DNA of 64,000 bases from DASQBT01 sp963746955 (GTDB taxonomy: Bacteria > Pseudomonadota > Gammaproteobacteria > Burkholderiales > Thiobacillaceae): positions 1 to 64,000 of the forward strand of contig CAVVDR010000004.1 in NCBI GenBank assembly GCA_963746955.1, written 5' to 3'. The first letter of the stretch is position 1, and the number at the start of each line of letters is the position of its first letter. A program made the position numbers and the translations under genes. The notes under the pieces are model-generated. The model saw nothing but the letters and a program-made list of their open reading frames with translations. It was not told the origin of the DNA and did not search any database. Shown here one piece after another: positions 19,516 to 27,493 of the stretch.

Positions 19516-20661
19516 CTAGGGACGTGGTAATCCCGCAAGGCGGGAGCGGGTCGTCCGCGCCAATTCTTCAGCTTCTTCGATACTGGTGGCCAAACAGTTG
19601 TAATGCCCCATCTTGCGTCCGGCCCGCGCCTCGGTCTTGCCATAAAGATGCAGCCTGATAGTCGGGTGAGCGAGCAGGGACAACCAGTCGGGTTCAGGCC
19701 GCCAGATATCCCCCAGCAGATTTACCATCACTACCGGGGTCAGCAGGCGCGCATCGCCCAGCGGCAGTCCGCATAGTGCTCGGACCTGCTGTTCGAACTG
19801 GTCCGTCACGCACGCATCCAGGGTGTAATGACCTGAATTGTGGGGGCGCGGGGCGATTTCGTTGATCAGCAGCCCGCCGTCAGAGACAAAGAACTCCACG
19901 CCCAGTGTCCCCACATAGCGGAGCTTTTCCGCCACCGCCACCGTCTGAGCCTGAGCCCGGGAAGCCAACTCTGCGTTGACGCGGGCGGGCACGATGGTCG
20001 TCTCCAGTATGCCGTGCTCATGGCGGTTCTCACCCACCGGAAAACAGACGCACTCGCCCGCATCATTGCGGGCCAGCACCACGGATACTTCGCAGTCGAG
20101 TCTGACCAGACATTCCAGCACGCAGGGCACGCCGTTCAACCGCGCATAGGCGGCCTTGAGGTCTGCACTGGAACCCACCCGGAATTGGCCCTTGCCGTCA
20201 TAGCCAAAGCGACTCACCTTGAGGATCGCGGGATATCCTATCTTCGCCGCTGCGCCCTCCAGTCCGTCGGCATTTTCAATCAACGCAAAGGGCGCGGTTG
20301 GAAAGCCGTTTTCCCTGAGCCAGGATTTTTCCCGGCTGCGGTCCTGCACGATAGCGACCGCATCCGCATTGGGCGCCACCCGGCAATAGCGTGAAAGCTC
20401 GATCAGACTTGAAGCGGGCACGTTCTCGAATTCGGTCGTCACCGCAGCGCAAGCCGCGCCCATCTCTTTCAACACGCCGTGATCGTCATAGCCGGCCTGC
20501 AAATGCACGTCGGCCATCTGCCCGGCCGGGCTGCGCGGGTCCGGGTCGAGAACCATGACCTGATAACCCATGGTGCGGGCCGCTATAGTAAACATTCGGC
20601 CCAGTTGGCCACCTCCCAGGATGCCCAGCACGGCGCCGGGCAGTATGGGCTTACTCGACAT
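19516..20661 (-). CDS. purK: 5-(carboxyamino)imidazole ribonucleotide synthase
   Basis: PurK carboxylates AIR with bicarbonate and ATP. The 381-residue ATP-grasp protein starts with ILGGGQLGRMF and shows VTTEFENVP, DRSREKSWLRENGFPTAPF, LKVSRFGYDGKGQF and the late LINEIAPRPHNSGHYT signature. The stop of the upstream purE overlaps its start by 11 bases, so purE-purK form a coupled operon on the minus strand. The C-terminal part, with GKTEARAGRKMGH, is complete. Confidence 0.96.
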   Translation of the reverse strand: MSSKPILPGAVLGILGGGQLGRMFTIAARTMGYQVMVLDPDPRSPAGQMADVHLQAGYDDHGVLKEMGAACAAVTTEFENVPASSLIELSRYCRVAPNADAVAIVQDRSREKSWLRENGFPTAPFALIENADGLEGAAAKIGYPAILKVSRFGYDGKGQFRVGSSADLKAAYARLNGVPCVLECLVRLDCEVSVVLARNDAGECVCFPVGENRHEHGILETTIVPARVNAELASRAQAQTVAVAEKLRYVGTLGVEFFVSDGGLLINEIAPRPHNSGHYTLDACVTDQFEQQVRALCGLPLGDARLLTPVVMVNLLGDIWRPEPDWLSLLAHPTIRLHLYGKTEARAGRKMGHYNCLATSIEEAEELARTTRSRLAGLPRP

Positions 20662-21145
20662 CCGGCAAGATCATGCTGAGCGCGAAATCGGTCTGGCCCC
20701 GGCGAAACTCCCGCAGTTGATCTGCCAGGCCGCCATCGTGCAAAGCCAGCATGGCGACGACAAACAGCGCAGCGTTGGAAGCGCCTGCCTCGCCGATGGC
20801 AAAGGTCGCCACCGGTATGCCCTTCGGCATTTGCACGATGGATAACAGGGAGTCTTGGCCCCTGAGGTATCTAGTTGGTATTGGCACGCCCAGAACCGGC
20901 AGCGCGGTCTTGGCCGCCAGCATGCCTGGCAAGTGCGCGGCGCCACCTGCCCCGGCAATGATCGCCTTCAGGCCGCGGGCTTCTGCCTGGCCGGCGTATT
21001 CATAGAGGAGGTCCGGCGTGCGGTGGGCGGAAACCACACGTGCTTCATAGGGAATACCGAAGGACTTAAACTGGGCGACCGCATGTTGCATGACTTCCCA
21101 GTCGCTGGATGAACCCATAACGACGCCGACAAGTGGCCGGATCAT
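20651..21145 (-). CDS. purE: N5-carboxyaminoimidazole ribonucleotide mutase
   Basis: PurE moves the carboxylate of N5-CAIR to C4. The 164-residue protein shows VVMGSSSDWEVM, VVSAHRTPD, IAGAGGAAHLPGM and GVPIPTRYLRGQDSLLS with PKGIPVATFAIG, the class I PurE signature including the catalytic His in SAHRTP. It is the first gene of the purE-purK operon. The start codon at 21145 matches the family N-terminus (IRPLVGVVMGSSSDW). Confidence 0.96.
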   Translation of the reverse strand: MIRPLVGVVMGSSSDWEVMQHAVAQFKSFGIPYEARVVSAHRTPDLLYEYAGQAEARGLKAIIAGAGGAAHLPGMLAAKTALPVLGVPIPTRYLRGQDSLLSIVQMPKGIPVATFAIGEAGASNAALFVVAMLALHDGGLADQLREFRRGQTDFALSMILPDVE

Positions 21146-21249
21146 GACTGCACCTTGAAGACACGAAAGGGATAATTTTACCTTGTCCCCTCGATGCAGA
21201 AGCGATCGTACCGGTTACTCTGAGAATCATCCTGCTAATGATCCGCGAA

Positions 21250-21537
21250 TTACTTGATCCGGCCAAACATGACCATGATCCTGCAGGGATCGCCTTGCAC
21301 AGGGGGAAGCTGTACACCTTGTCTTTTCGCGCGCGCGTCAATGTCCTGATTGTGCAGGGTCCAATAGGCCTCACATTCGGGCAAGGTCTTCATGCCTTGC
21401 AAGCGTGCAACATGGGCCTGACGCTCCGCGGGGCTCATCAGGTCCGCGCCGCGAATTCCGTTGCCTGACGCGTACCACGGGAAGGCATAAGCAGTGCCAC
21501 TGGCCGCAAGCACCAGCAGGGCGATCATCAGTTTCAT
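21250..21537 (-). CDS. Small exported protein of unknown function
   Basis: A 95-residue protein with a signal peptide (MKLMIALLVLAASGTAYA, likely cut after AYA). The mature part of about 77 residues is notable for SPAERQAHVARLQGM, a charged helix, KTLPECEAYW and a closing GDPC, so one Cys pair could form a periplasmic disulfide. The ATG at 21537 is chosen because it has AAGGAAA upstream and directly begins the signal peptide. Neighbours are purE and chrA; neither suggests a function. I recognise a general type of small proteobacterial periplasmic protein but cannot name a role. Confidence 0.7.
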   Translation of the reverse strand: MKLMIALLVLAASGTAYAFPWYASGNGIRGADLMSPAERQAHVARLQGMKTLPECEAYWTLHNQDIDARAKRQGVQLPPVQGDPCRIMVMFGRIK

Positions 21538-21734
21538 CGAGTTTCCTTTGGGCCTTTGGCGGCCGGTTGTGGGTTGCTTTACGCTTGACCCAGACATCGT
21601 ACTTGAGCATCTCCATGCCTGTGCAGCGCATGGTCGCTGGCACAATTTTGCGCCAACCCGGGCGACGATGCCAGGCTCCGACCAGGGGGTCTAGGGCAAT
21701 TCACAGGGCGGTTAACACTTACCATGTCGCTTTC

Positions 21735-23123
21735 TCAGATCAACAATGAGAAAGCAAGCCCTGCCAAGGCGCACACCGCGATCACCCTCATGATGTCGAC
21801 CTTGTACTTGTACAGCATAACGAAACTGGCCAAAGCAACGATAACCGGGAACCATTCGAAAGTCCCGGAAAACGGCGCCGTAGCGGTGGCTTGTGGCCAG
21901 AAGGCATGCCAGGCAAAAAACACCGCGAGGTTGAAGATCACCCCGACCACGGCGGCCGTGATGCCGGTGAGCGGAGCAGTCACCTTCAGCTCGCCGCGAC
22001 TCGCTTCGACCATCGGCCCGCCCGCCAGAATGAATAAGAAGCAGGGCAGGAAGGTAAAGAAGGTGGCCACCGCGGCCCCTGCCAGACCGGCAGCAACTGG
22101 ATCGCCATAAACACTCTTGGCCACCCCACCCAGATAGCCCACCCAGGTAACCACCATGATCAGCGGCCCAGGGGTCGTTTCGCCCAGCGCCAACCCATCC
22201 ATCATCTGCGGGGCGGTGAGCCAGGTGAAGTGTTCCACCCCACCCTGATACACATAGGGCAAAACAGCATACGCCCCGCCTATGGTCAGGAAAGCGGCCC
22301 GGGTAAAGAAGTCGCCCATATCTGCCAGAGCGGGTTCCCCGCGAATCGCAAACATCGCGATCAACCAGATCAGCACAAACACGGCAAGCGTGACGAGAAA
22401 CTTTGTCCAGGAAAATCGGGCGTGCGGGGGCGTGGGAGTGTTGTCGTCGATGATTGCCGGACCATAGTCCTTGTTGCTCGCGCCATGGGCACCGCCGCTC
22501 CTGAATTTTTGTGGTGCCAGTTTGCCGCCGATGGCCCCCAGTATCCCCGCTGACAGCACGATCCACGGAAAGCCGATATTAAAGACAAAGATGCCAATAA
22601 AGGCCAGCGCCGCCATGCCCCACAGCACTTCATTCTTGAGCGCCCGGCTGCCGATGCGCCAGGCCGCGAACAAGACGATGGCCACCACCGCAGGCTTGAT
22701 CCCATAGAAGAGACCCTGGACGATGGGCACATCTCCAAACGCAAGATACACCCCCGCCAGGAGCGACAGCAGAAAGAACGCCGGCAAGAAGAACAGCACG
22801 CCTGCAACCAGCGCGCCGCGTATCCCGTGCATCAGCCAACCGATGTAAATGGCGAGTTGGATCGCCTCCGGCCCCGGCAGCAGCATGCAATAGTTAAGCG
22901 CATGCAAGTAGCGGTGCTCGGAAATCCAGCGACGTTTCTCCACCAGTTCCTGATGCATGATCGCGATTTGCCCGGCCGGCCCGCCAAAGCTGATAAAGCC
23001 GAGCTTGAGCCAGAACTTGAACGCGCTGCCAAGCGTAACGGGCGCGGGGTGGGATGGAAGCAGGGGATCCAGCCCAACAGGTGTGGGGGGCGATTGAATT
23101 GCGGTGTCCAAGCTTATCTCCAA
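21735..23123 (-). CDS. chrA: Chromate transporter ChrA family (long-chain, two CHR domains)
   Basis: A 462-residue inner-membrane protein of the CHR superfamily. Each half carries the CHR motif: FGGPAGQIAIMH with LLPGPEA in the first, FLTIGGAYAVLPY with ETTPGPLIM in the second. A Pro/His-rich cytoplasmic linker near residue 240 joins the halves. Long ChrA proteins export chromate and are driven by the membrane potential, and give chromate resistance; some relatives may transport other oxyanions such as sulfate. The gene stands alone, with no chrB regulator beside it. The start at 23123 is the first Met before the Pro-rich N-terminus. Confidence 0.9.
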   Translation of the reverse strand: MEISLDTAIQSPPTPVGLDPLLPSHPAPVTLGSAFKFWLKLGFISFGGPAGQIAIMHQELVEKRRWISEHRYLHALNYCMLLPGPEAIQLAIYIGWLMHGIRGALVAGVLFFLPAFFLLSLLAGVYLAFGDVPIVQGLFYGIKPAVVAIVLFAAWRIGSRALKNEVLWGMAALAFIGIFVFNIGFPWIVLSAGILGAIGGKLAPQKFRSGGAHGASNKDYGPAIIDDNTPTPPHARFSWTKFLVTLAVFVLIWLIAMFAIRGEPALADMGDFFTRAAFLTIGGAYAVLPYVYQGGVEHFTWLTAPQMMDGLALGETTPGPLIMVVTWVGYLGGVAKSVYGDPVAAGLAGAAVATFFTFLPCFLFILAGGPMVEASRGELKVTAPLTGITAAVVGVIFNLAVFFAWHAFWPQATATAPFSGTFEWFPVIVALASFVMLYKYKVDIMRVIAVCALAGLAFSLLI

Positions 23124-23436
23124 GTTTGATCAGGCATCTGATCTGGATGCCGAAAAGCGCTGGTCGAGCCCTCCACCCCGCACAGGGCGTTGAAATCGCA
23201 GTGTATCGGCGTACAAAGGATTCAATGCACCACGCGGCAACGTAGAGGCTGCGAAGCAGTTTTGCAGCGCCCTGATGCCAAACTTGGACGGGACACCGTC
23301 TTATTAACCGGGAGTTGGCACCCCGATGGTTGCATTCTATTGGAGAGCGCAAGACAGGGTCAAGAAAGCAAGTGTTGGGAAGTCAACTGATGATGGGCAC
23401 CCTCGCCAGTGGGCGCACGCAGTGCGACTGTCGCGC
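23124..23436. other. Intergenic stretch between chrA and cbbR
   Basis: About 313 bases separate the chrA start from the cbbR stop; both genes are on the minus strand. It presumably holds the chrA promoter and the cbbR terminator. Near the cbbR end there is a GCGAC/GTCGC inverted motif with a repeated GTGCGAC, but no T run. Short open frames are present but none has a ribosome site or recognisable sequence. I see nothing else. Confidence 0.4.
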
Positions 23437-24372
23437 TTAGTGCGACAAGGAGGGCGTTGTGCGTAGACCCTCGGGGGGCAGAGGATTGGTCAGCAGGAAT
23501 TCCTTGAAGGCCTGGGCCACTGCGGACAGGTGTTTGCCCTTGCGCTGCACCACATACCAGTGCCGCATGATGGGAAAATGCTCCACCGGCAAGACGACGA
23601 GGCGCCCGGTTTCCAGTTCCAGCAGTACGGTATGCCGAGACACTACGGCTAGCCCCATACCGGCTTGCACGGATTCCTTGATAGCCTCGTTGGTGCTCAT
23701 CACCAGTTCCAGGCGAGGACTTAAACCGTGCTCGCGAAAGAAGCGTTCCATGGCCCCTCGTGTTCCCGAGCCCTCTTCGCGCACGACAAAGCTTTCTTGC
23801 GCCAGATCACTCAATGGTATGATCTTGTTGCCGTTGCCGGCGAGCCGATGAGTCGGCGGCGCAATCATCACCAGAGGATTCTCCATAAAAGATTCCGTCT
23901 GCAGGTCCAGGCCCTCGGGCGGCAGCCCCATGATTGCCAGGTCGATCTGATTTGCGACCAGTTGCGCAATGATCGATTGTCGGTTGGTGACATCCAGATT
24001 AATGGTGATAGTCGGATGAATCGCGCGAAAGCGTGTAAGCAGTTGAGTGGAATAGTAATTCGCGGTGGATGCCACGGCGATCCTTAGATTGCCATGCTCC
24101 AGGCCTTTGAGACCGGCGAGGACAGCCTCCATGTCGTTTAGCAGCCCGGCTATGTTATGGCTATAGTGGAACACTTCCCGGCCAGCTTCCGTCAGGAAAA
24201 TCCGCTTGCCCAACTGCTCCGTCAGGGGCAGGCCTATGCCTTCCTCCAGGCTGCGCACCTGCATGGACACGGCTGGCTGGGTAAGGTGAAGCTCCCGGGC
24301 CGCCTTGGAATATGACAGCAGTCGGGCCACGGCCTCAAATACCCTTAGTTGACGCAGGCTTATATGTAGCAT
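23437..24372 (-). CDS. cbbR: LysR-type regulator of RuBisCO genes, CbbR
   Basis: A 311-residue LysR-family activator. The N-terminal helix-turn-helix reads LRQLRVFEAVARLLSYSKAARELHLTQPAVSMQ; the effector domain shows STANYYSTQLLTRF, MGLPPEGLDL and FVVREEGSGTRGAMERFF, features of CbbR. It is divergent from cbbL with 159 bases between, the standard arrangement. CbbR senses metabolites of the Calvin cycle and activates cbb transcription; it usually represses its own gene. A palindrome at 24387-24402 in the shared region is a good candidate operator. Confidence 0.95.
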   Translation of the reverse strand: MLHISLRQLRVFEAVARLLSYSKAARELHLTQPAVSMQVRSLEEGIGLPLTEQLGKRIFLTEAGREVFHYSHNIAGLLNDMEAVLAGLKGLEHGNLRIAVASTANYYSTQLLTRFRAIHPTITINLDVTNRQSIIAQLVANQIDLAIMGLPPEGLDLQTESFMENPLVMIAPPTHRLAGNGNKIIPLSDLAQESFVVREEGSGTRGAMERFFREHGLSPRLELVMSTNEAIKESVQAGMGLAVVSRHTVLLELETGRLVVLPVEHFPIMRHWYVVQRKGKHLSAVAQAFKEFLLTNPLPPEGLRTTPSLSH

Positions 24373-24386
24373 TTAGAGATTAAATC

Positions 24387-24402
24387 ATAAGTTCTGACTT
24401 AT
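24387..24402. promoter_or_regulatory. Candidate CbbR operator (16-bp perfect palindrome)
   Basis: ATAAGT-TCTG-ACTTAT is a perfect inverted repeat with a 4-bp spacer, lying 15 bases upstream of the cbbR start. It includes TAA-N8-TTA, which fits the LysR T-N11-A and CbbR TNA-N7/8-TNA type of site. Further toward cbbL the 10-mer TTGACTGTTG occurs twice (24420-24429 and 24467-24476), 47 bases apart; these could be extra half sites or promoter elements. No single sigma70 promoter stands out. Confidence 0.6.
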
Positions 24403-24531
24403 ATATACGATCACAATCTTTGACTGTTGTTTATATTTAATGTTGGTTAGACTTCCGCCCACTGTCTTGACTGTTGCGCCAACTCTGTCCAGGACTTCGA
24501 TAGGTCGACTCTTCAATTTAAGGAGAATGCA

Positions 24532-25953
24532 ATGGCTGTAAAAACCTACAACGCCGGCGTGAAGGAATATCGCCAGACTTACTGGATGCCGGAATACACC
24601 CCGCTGGATACCGACATCCTCGCCTGTTTCAAGATTACCCCCCAGCCTGGAGTCGACCGCGAAGAAGCCGCTGCCGCCGTAGCCGCCGAATCCTCTACCG
24701 GCACCTGGACCACCGTGTGGACCGATCTCTTGACGGACTTGGACTACTACAAGGGCCGCGCCTACCGCATCGAAGACGTGCCCGGCGACGACACCTGCTT
24801 CTACGCTTTCGTGGCCTACCCAATCGATCTGTTCGAAGAAGGCTCGGTGGTCAATGTGCTGACCTCCCTGGTCGGCAACGTGTTCGGCTTCAAGGCCCTG
24901 CGCGCCCTGCGCCTGGAGGACGTGCGCTTTCCCATCGCCTACGTCAAGACCTGCGGCGGCCCGCCCGCTGGCATACAGGTTGAGCGTGACCGCCTCAATA
25001 AATACGGCCGCGCCCTGCTGGGTTGCACAATCAAGCCGAAACTGGGTCTTTCAGCCAAGAATTACGGCCGGGCCGTGTACGAGTGTCTGCGTGGCGGCCT
25101 CGACCTGACTAAGGATGACGAGAACGTCAACAGCCAGCCGTTCATGCGCTGGCGCGACCGCTTCGAATTCGTGATGGAAGCCGTTCACAAGGCCGAACGT
25201 GAAACCGGCGAGCGCAAAGGGCACTATCTGAACTGCACCGCGCCAACCCCGGAAGAGATGTACAAGCGTGCCGAATTCGCCAAGGAGCTGGGCGCACCGA
25301 TCATCATGCACGACTACTTGACCGGCGGCCTCACTGCCAACACCGGTCTGGCCAATTGGTGCCGCAACAACGGCATGCTCCTGCACATCCACCGCGCCAT
25401 GCACGCCGTGCTGGATCGCAACCCCCATCATGGCATCCACTTCCGCGTCCTGACCAAGGTTCTTCGTCTCTCCGGTGGTGACCACCTGCACTCCGGCACC
25501 GTGGTGGGCAAGCTGGAAGGTGACCGCGAGGCGACCTTGGGCTGGATTGACACCATGCGTGACAAGTTCATCAAGGAGGACCGCAGCCGCGGCCTGTTCT
25601 TCGATCAGGACTGGGGTTCCATGCCTGGCGTATTCCCGGTCGCGTCCGGCGGCATTCACGTGTGGCATATGCCGGCGTTGGTCGCGATCTTCGGCGACGA
25701 CGCCTGCCTGCAGTTCGGTGGCGGCACGCTTGGCCACCCCTGGGGCAACGCGGCCGGTGCCGCAGCCAACCGCGTCGCACTGGAAGCCTGCGTGGAAGCT
25801 CGCAACCAGGGCGTGCAGATCGAGAAGGAAGGCAAGGCCATCCTGACCCATGCCGCCAAATCTTCTCCCGAACTGAAAATCGCCATGGAAACCTGGAAAG
25901 AGATCAAGTTCGAGTTCGACACCGTCGACAAGCTGGACGTGGCGCACAAGTGA
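24532..25953 (+). CDS. cbbL: RuBisCO form I large subunit
   Basis: The CO2-fixing large subunit, 473 residues. Visible signatures are KTYNAGVKEYRQTYW, TGTWTTVWTDLLTD, GCTIKPKLGLS, GGLDLTKDDEN with Lys194 as the carbamylated lysine next to the metal-binding Asp and Glu, HFRVLTKVLRLSGGDHLHSGTV and loop 6 GKLEGDRE. The N-terminus (MAVKTYNAGVKEY) is of the form IA type. With cbbQ and cbbO downstream and no carboxysome genes, it belongs to the non-carboxysomal IAq group by context. The ribosome site AAGGAG lies at the expected distance. It is the first gene of the cbbLSQO operon. Confidence 0.98.
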   Translation: MAVKTYNAGVKEYRQTYWMPEYTPLDTDILACFKITPQPGVDREEAAAAVAAESSTGTWTTVWTDLLTDLDYYKGRAYRIEDVPGDDTCFYAFVAYPIDLFEEGSVVNVLTSLVGNVFGFKALRALRLEDVRFPIAYVKTCGGPPAGIQVERDRLNKYGRALLGCTIKPKLGLSAKNYGRAVYECLRGGLDLTKDDENVNSQPFMRWRDRFEFVMEAVHKAERETGERKGHYLNCTAPTPEEMYKRAEFAKELGAPIIMHDYLTGGLTANTGLANWCRNNGMLLHIHRAMHAVLDRNPHHGIHFRVLTKVLRLSGGDHLHSGTVVGKLEGDREATLGWIDTMRDKFIKEDRSRGLFFDQDWGSMPGVFPVASGGIHVWHMPALVAIFGDDACLQFGGGTLGHPWGNAAGAAANRVALEACVEARNQGVQIEKEGKAILTHAAKSSPELKIAMETWKEIKFEFDTVDKLDVAHK

Positions 25954-26073
25954 TCCGGATTCAGGCAGGGGTTCAGGAAATTACTGCGCGGCGCAGCCGC
26001 ACATACTCTGAGTCCTGAGTCCAAACCCAGAAAGCTTTTTGCCCGATCCCTAATCCCCGAAAGGAAGCAACAA

Positions 26074-26430
26074 ATGTCAGAAATGTTGGATTACAAGAGC
26101 CGTCTGAGCGATCCCGCCAGTCGCAAGTTCGAGACCTTCTCCTACCTGCCCGCCATGAGTTCCGCGGGCATGCGCAAGCAAGTCGAATACATCGTGAAGA
26201 AAGGCTGGAACCCCGCCATCGAGCACACTGAGCCGGAACACCTGATGGACACCTACTGGTACATGTGGAAGCTGCCCATGTTCGGCGAGACCGATGTCGA
26301 GCGTATCCTGACCGAGGCCGAAGCCTGTCACAAAGCCAACCCGAACAACCACGTTCGTCTGGTCGGCTATGACAACTTCGCGCAATCCCAAGGGACCGCC
26401 ATGGTGATCTACCGCGGCAAGACTGTTTAA
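26074..26430 (+). CDS. cbbS: RuBisCO form I small subunit
   Basis: The 118-residue small subunit that caps the large-subunit octamer. It has the RKFETFSYLPAM N-terminus, GWNPAIEHTEPEH, YWYMWKLPMFGE and NHVRLVGYDNFAQSQG, typical of form IA small subunits. A ribosome site (AAAGGAAG) precedes it. The spacer from cbbL is 120 bases and includes the repeated words CTGAGTCCTGAGTCC. A terminator-like hairpin follows 22 bases after the stop, which may set the ratio of RuBisCO to the downstream activase. Confidence 0.97.
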   Translation: MSEMLDYKSRLSDPASRKFETFSYLPAMSSAGMRKQVEYIVKKGWNPAIEHTEPEHLMDTYWYMWKLPMFGETDVERILTEAEACHKANPNNHVRLVGYDNFAQSQGTAMVIYRGKTV

Positions 26431-26451
26431 GCCGCGACGGGAGACCGTATC

Positions 26452-26483
26452 GCCCCCGTCGCCGCAAGGCGCGGGGGCTTTTT
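26452..26483 (+). terminator. Rho-independent terminator/attenuator after cbbS
   Basis: GCCCCCG, a one-base bulge, CGCC, a GCAA loop, GGCG and CGGGGGC are followed by TTTTT. The stem of eleven pairs with a stable GNRA tetraloop and a U run is a canonical intrinsic terminator. Because cbbQ and cbbO lie beyond it on the same strand, it probably works as a partial terminator inside the operon. Confidence 0.88.
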
Positions 26484-26499
26484 GTTTGCAGATAGATTT

Positions 26500-26572
26500 G
26501 TAGGGTGGGCAAAGCGTAGCGTGCCCACCGCTGTGAACGGTGGGCACCACCTTCGGCCTTTGCCCACCCTAC
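26500..26572. repeat. 73-bp nested palindromic repeat (MITE/REP-like) in cbbS-cbbQ spacer
   Basis: The element begins GTAGGGTGGGCAAAG and ends with its exact reverse complement CTTTGCCCACCCTAC (15-bp terminal inverted repeats). Inside, GTGCCCACCG and CGGTGGGCAC (26521-26547) form a second perfect hairpin. The type (GTAGGGTGGGC ends) recurs, in my recollection, as a dispersed intergenic repeat in many proteobacteria and cyanobacteria. It abuts the Shine-Dalgarno AGGAG of cbbQ (26573-26577). Confidence 0.85.
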
Positions 26573-26584
26573 AGGAGACGTACT

Positions 26585-27388
26585 GTGTCCAACATCATCG
26601 ACCAATACCGCATCAGCAAGGAACCCTACTACCGCACCGTCGCCGACGAGGTGGAGTTGTACGAAGCCGCCTATTCGGTGCGCATGCCCATGATGCTGAA
26701 AGGCCCAACCGGCTGCGGCAAGACTCGCTTCGTCGAATACATGGCCTGGAAGCTTGGCAAGCCGCTGATCACCGTCGCCTGCAACGAAGACATGACGGCG
26801 TCGGACCTGGTGGGCCGCTTCCTGCTCTCTGCCCAGGGCACCCAATGGCAGGACGGTCCGCTGGCCATCGCTGCCCGCCAGGGCGCGATCTGCTATCTGG
26901 ATGAAGTCGTCGAAGCACGCCAGGACACCACCGTGGTGATCCACCCGCTGACCGACAACCGCCGTGTCCTGCCCCTGGAAAAAAAGGGCGAGTTGGTCAC
27001 CGCCCACGCGGATTTCCAGATTGTGATTTCCTACAACCCGGGCTACCAGTCCTTGATGAAGGATCTCAAGCAGTCCACCAAGCAGCGATTTGGCGGCCTG
27101 GACTTCACCTATCCCGAACATGCCGTCGAAACCGAGATCGTTGCCCATGAAGCCGCAATTGATGCTGAGGTGGCGGGCAAGCTGGTTTCCATCGCGGAGC
27201 GCTCGCGCAACCTCAAGGGCCATGGCCTTGATGAAGGCTTGTCTACCCGCATGCTAATCTATGCGGGTTCGCTTATTGCCAGGGGGGTAAAGCCCATGGC
27301 AGCGTGTCGAGTCGCACTGGTGCGCCCGATTACGGACGACCCGGACATGCGCGATGCACTCGATGCGGCGGTCAGTACCTTCTTTTGA
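26585..27388 (+). CDS. cbbQ: RuBisCO activase subunit CbbQ, MoxR-type AAA+ ATPase
   Basis: CbbQ is the ATPase ring of the CbbQO activase that removes inhibitory sugar phosphates from RuBisCO. The 267-residue protein shows the Walker A motif LKGPTGCGKTRF, Walker B AICYLDEVVEARQDTT, sensor region FQIVISYNPGYQ and the arginine-finger-type QSTKQRF. The GTG at 26585 is chosen as start because AGGAG lies seven bases upstream and the family N-terminus (NIIDQYRISKEPYY) follows directly; an ATG at 26540 lies inside the repeat element. The partner cbbO follows. Confidence 0.95.
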   Translation: MSNIIDQYRISKEPYYRTVADEVELYEAAYSVRMPMMLKGPTGCGKTRFVEYMAWKLGKPLITVACNEDMTASDLVGRFLLSAQGTQWQDGPLAIAARQGAICYLDEVVEARQDTTVVIHPLTDNRRVLPLEKKGELVTAHADFQIVISYNPGYQSLMKDLKQSTKQRFGGLDFTYPEHAVETEIVAHEAAIDAEVAGKLVSIAERSRNLKGHGLDEGLSTRMLIYAGSLIARGVKPMAACRVALVRPITDDPDMRDALDAAVSTFF

Positions 27389-27493
27389 TGCAAGGGATCC
27401 AGGGTCAGGGAATGTGCGCAAGCCCGAACCTTGGATCCTGGCGCAGCCAAAGGCCGTGCAAGCGTGAATCCTGACCCCTGACCCCTAAAAGTC
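27389..27493. repeat. cbbQ-cbbO spacer with inverted words
   Basis: The 105-base spacer contains GGGTCAGGG at 27402-27410 and its reverse complement CCCTGACCC at 27476-27484, the latter in a tandem CCTGACCCCTGACCCC, and GGATCC at 27395 and 27433. It could form a long-loop hairpin or be a remnant of a small repeat. No gene fits in it. Confidence 0.5.

Noticed and set aside
25051..25947. 298-codon frame opposite cbbL
   Set aside because: Antisense to an unambiguous RuBisCO large subunit; composition (His/Val/Gln-rich) is that of a mirrored gene.
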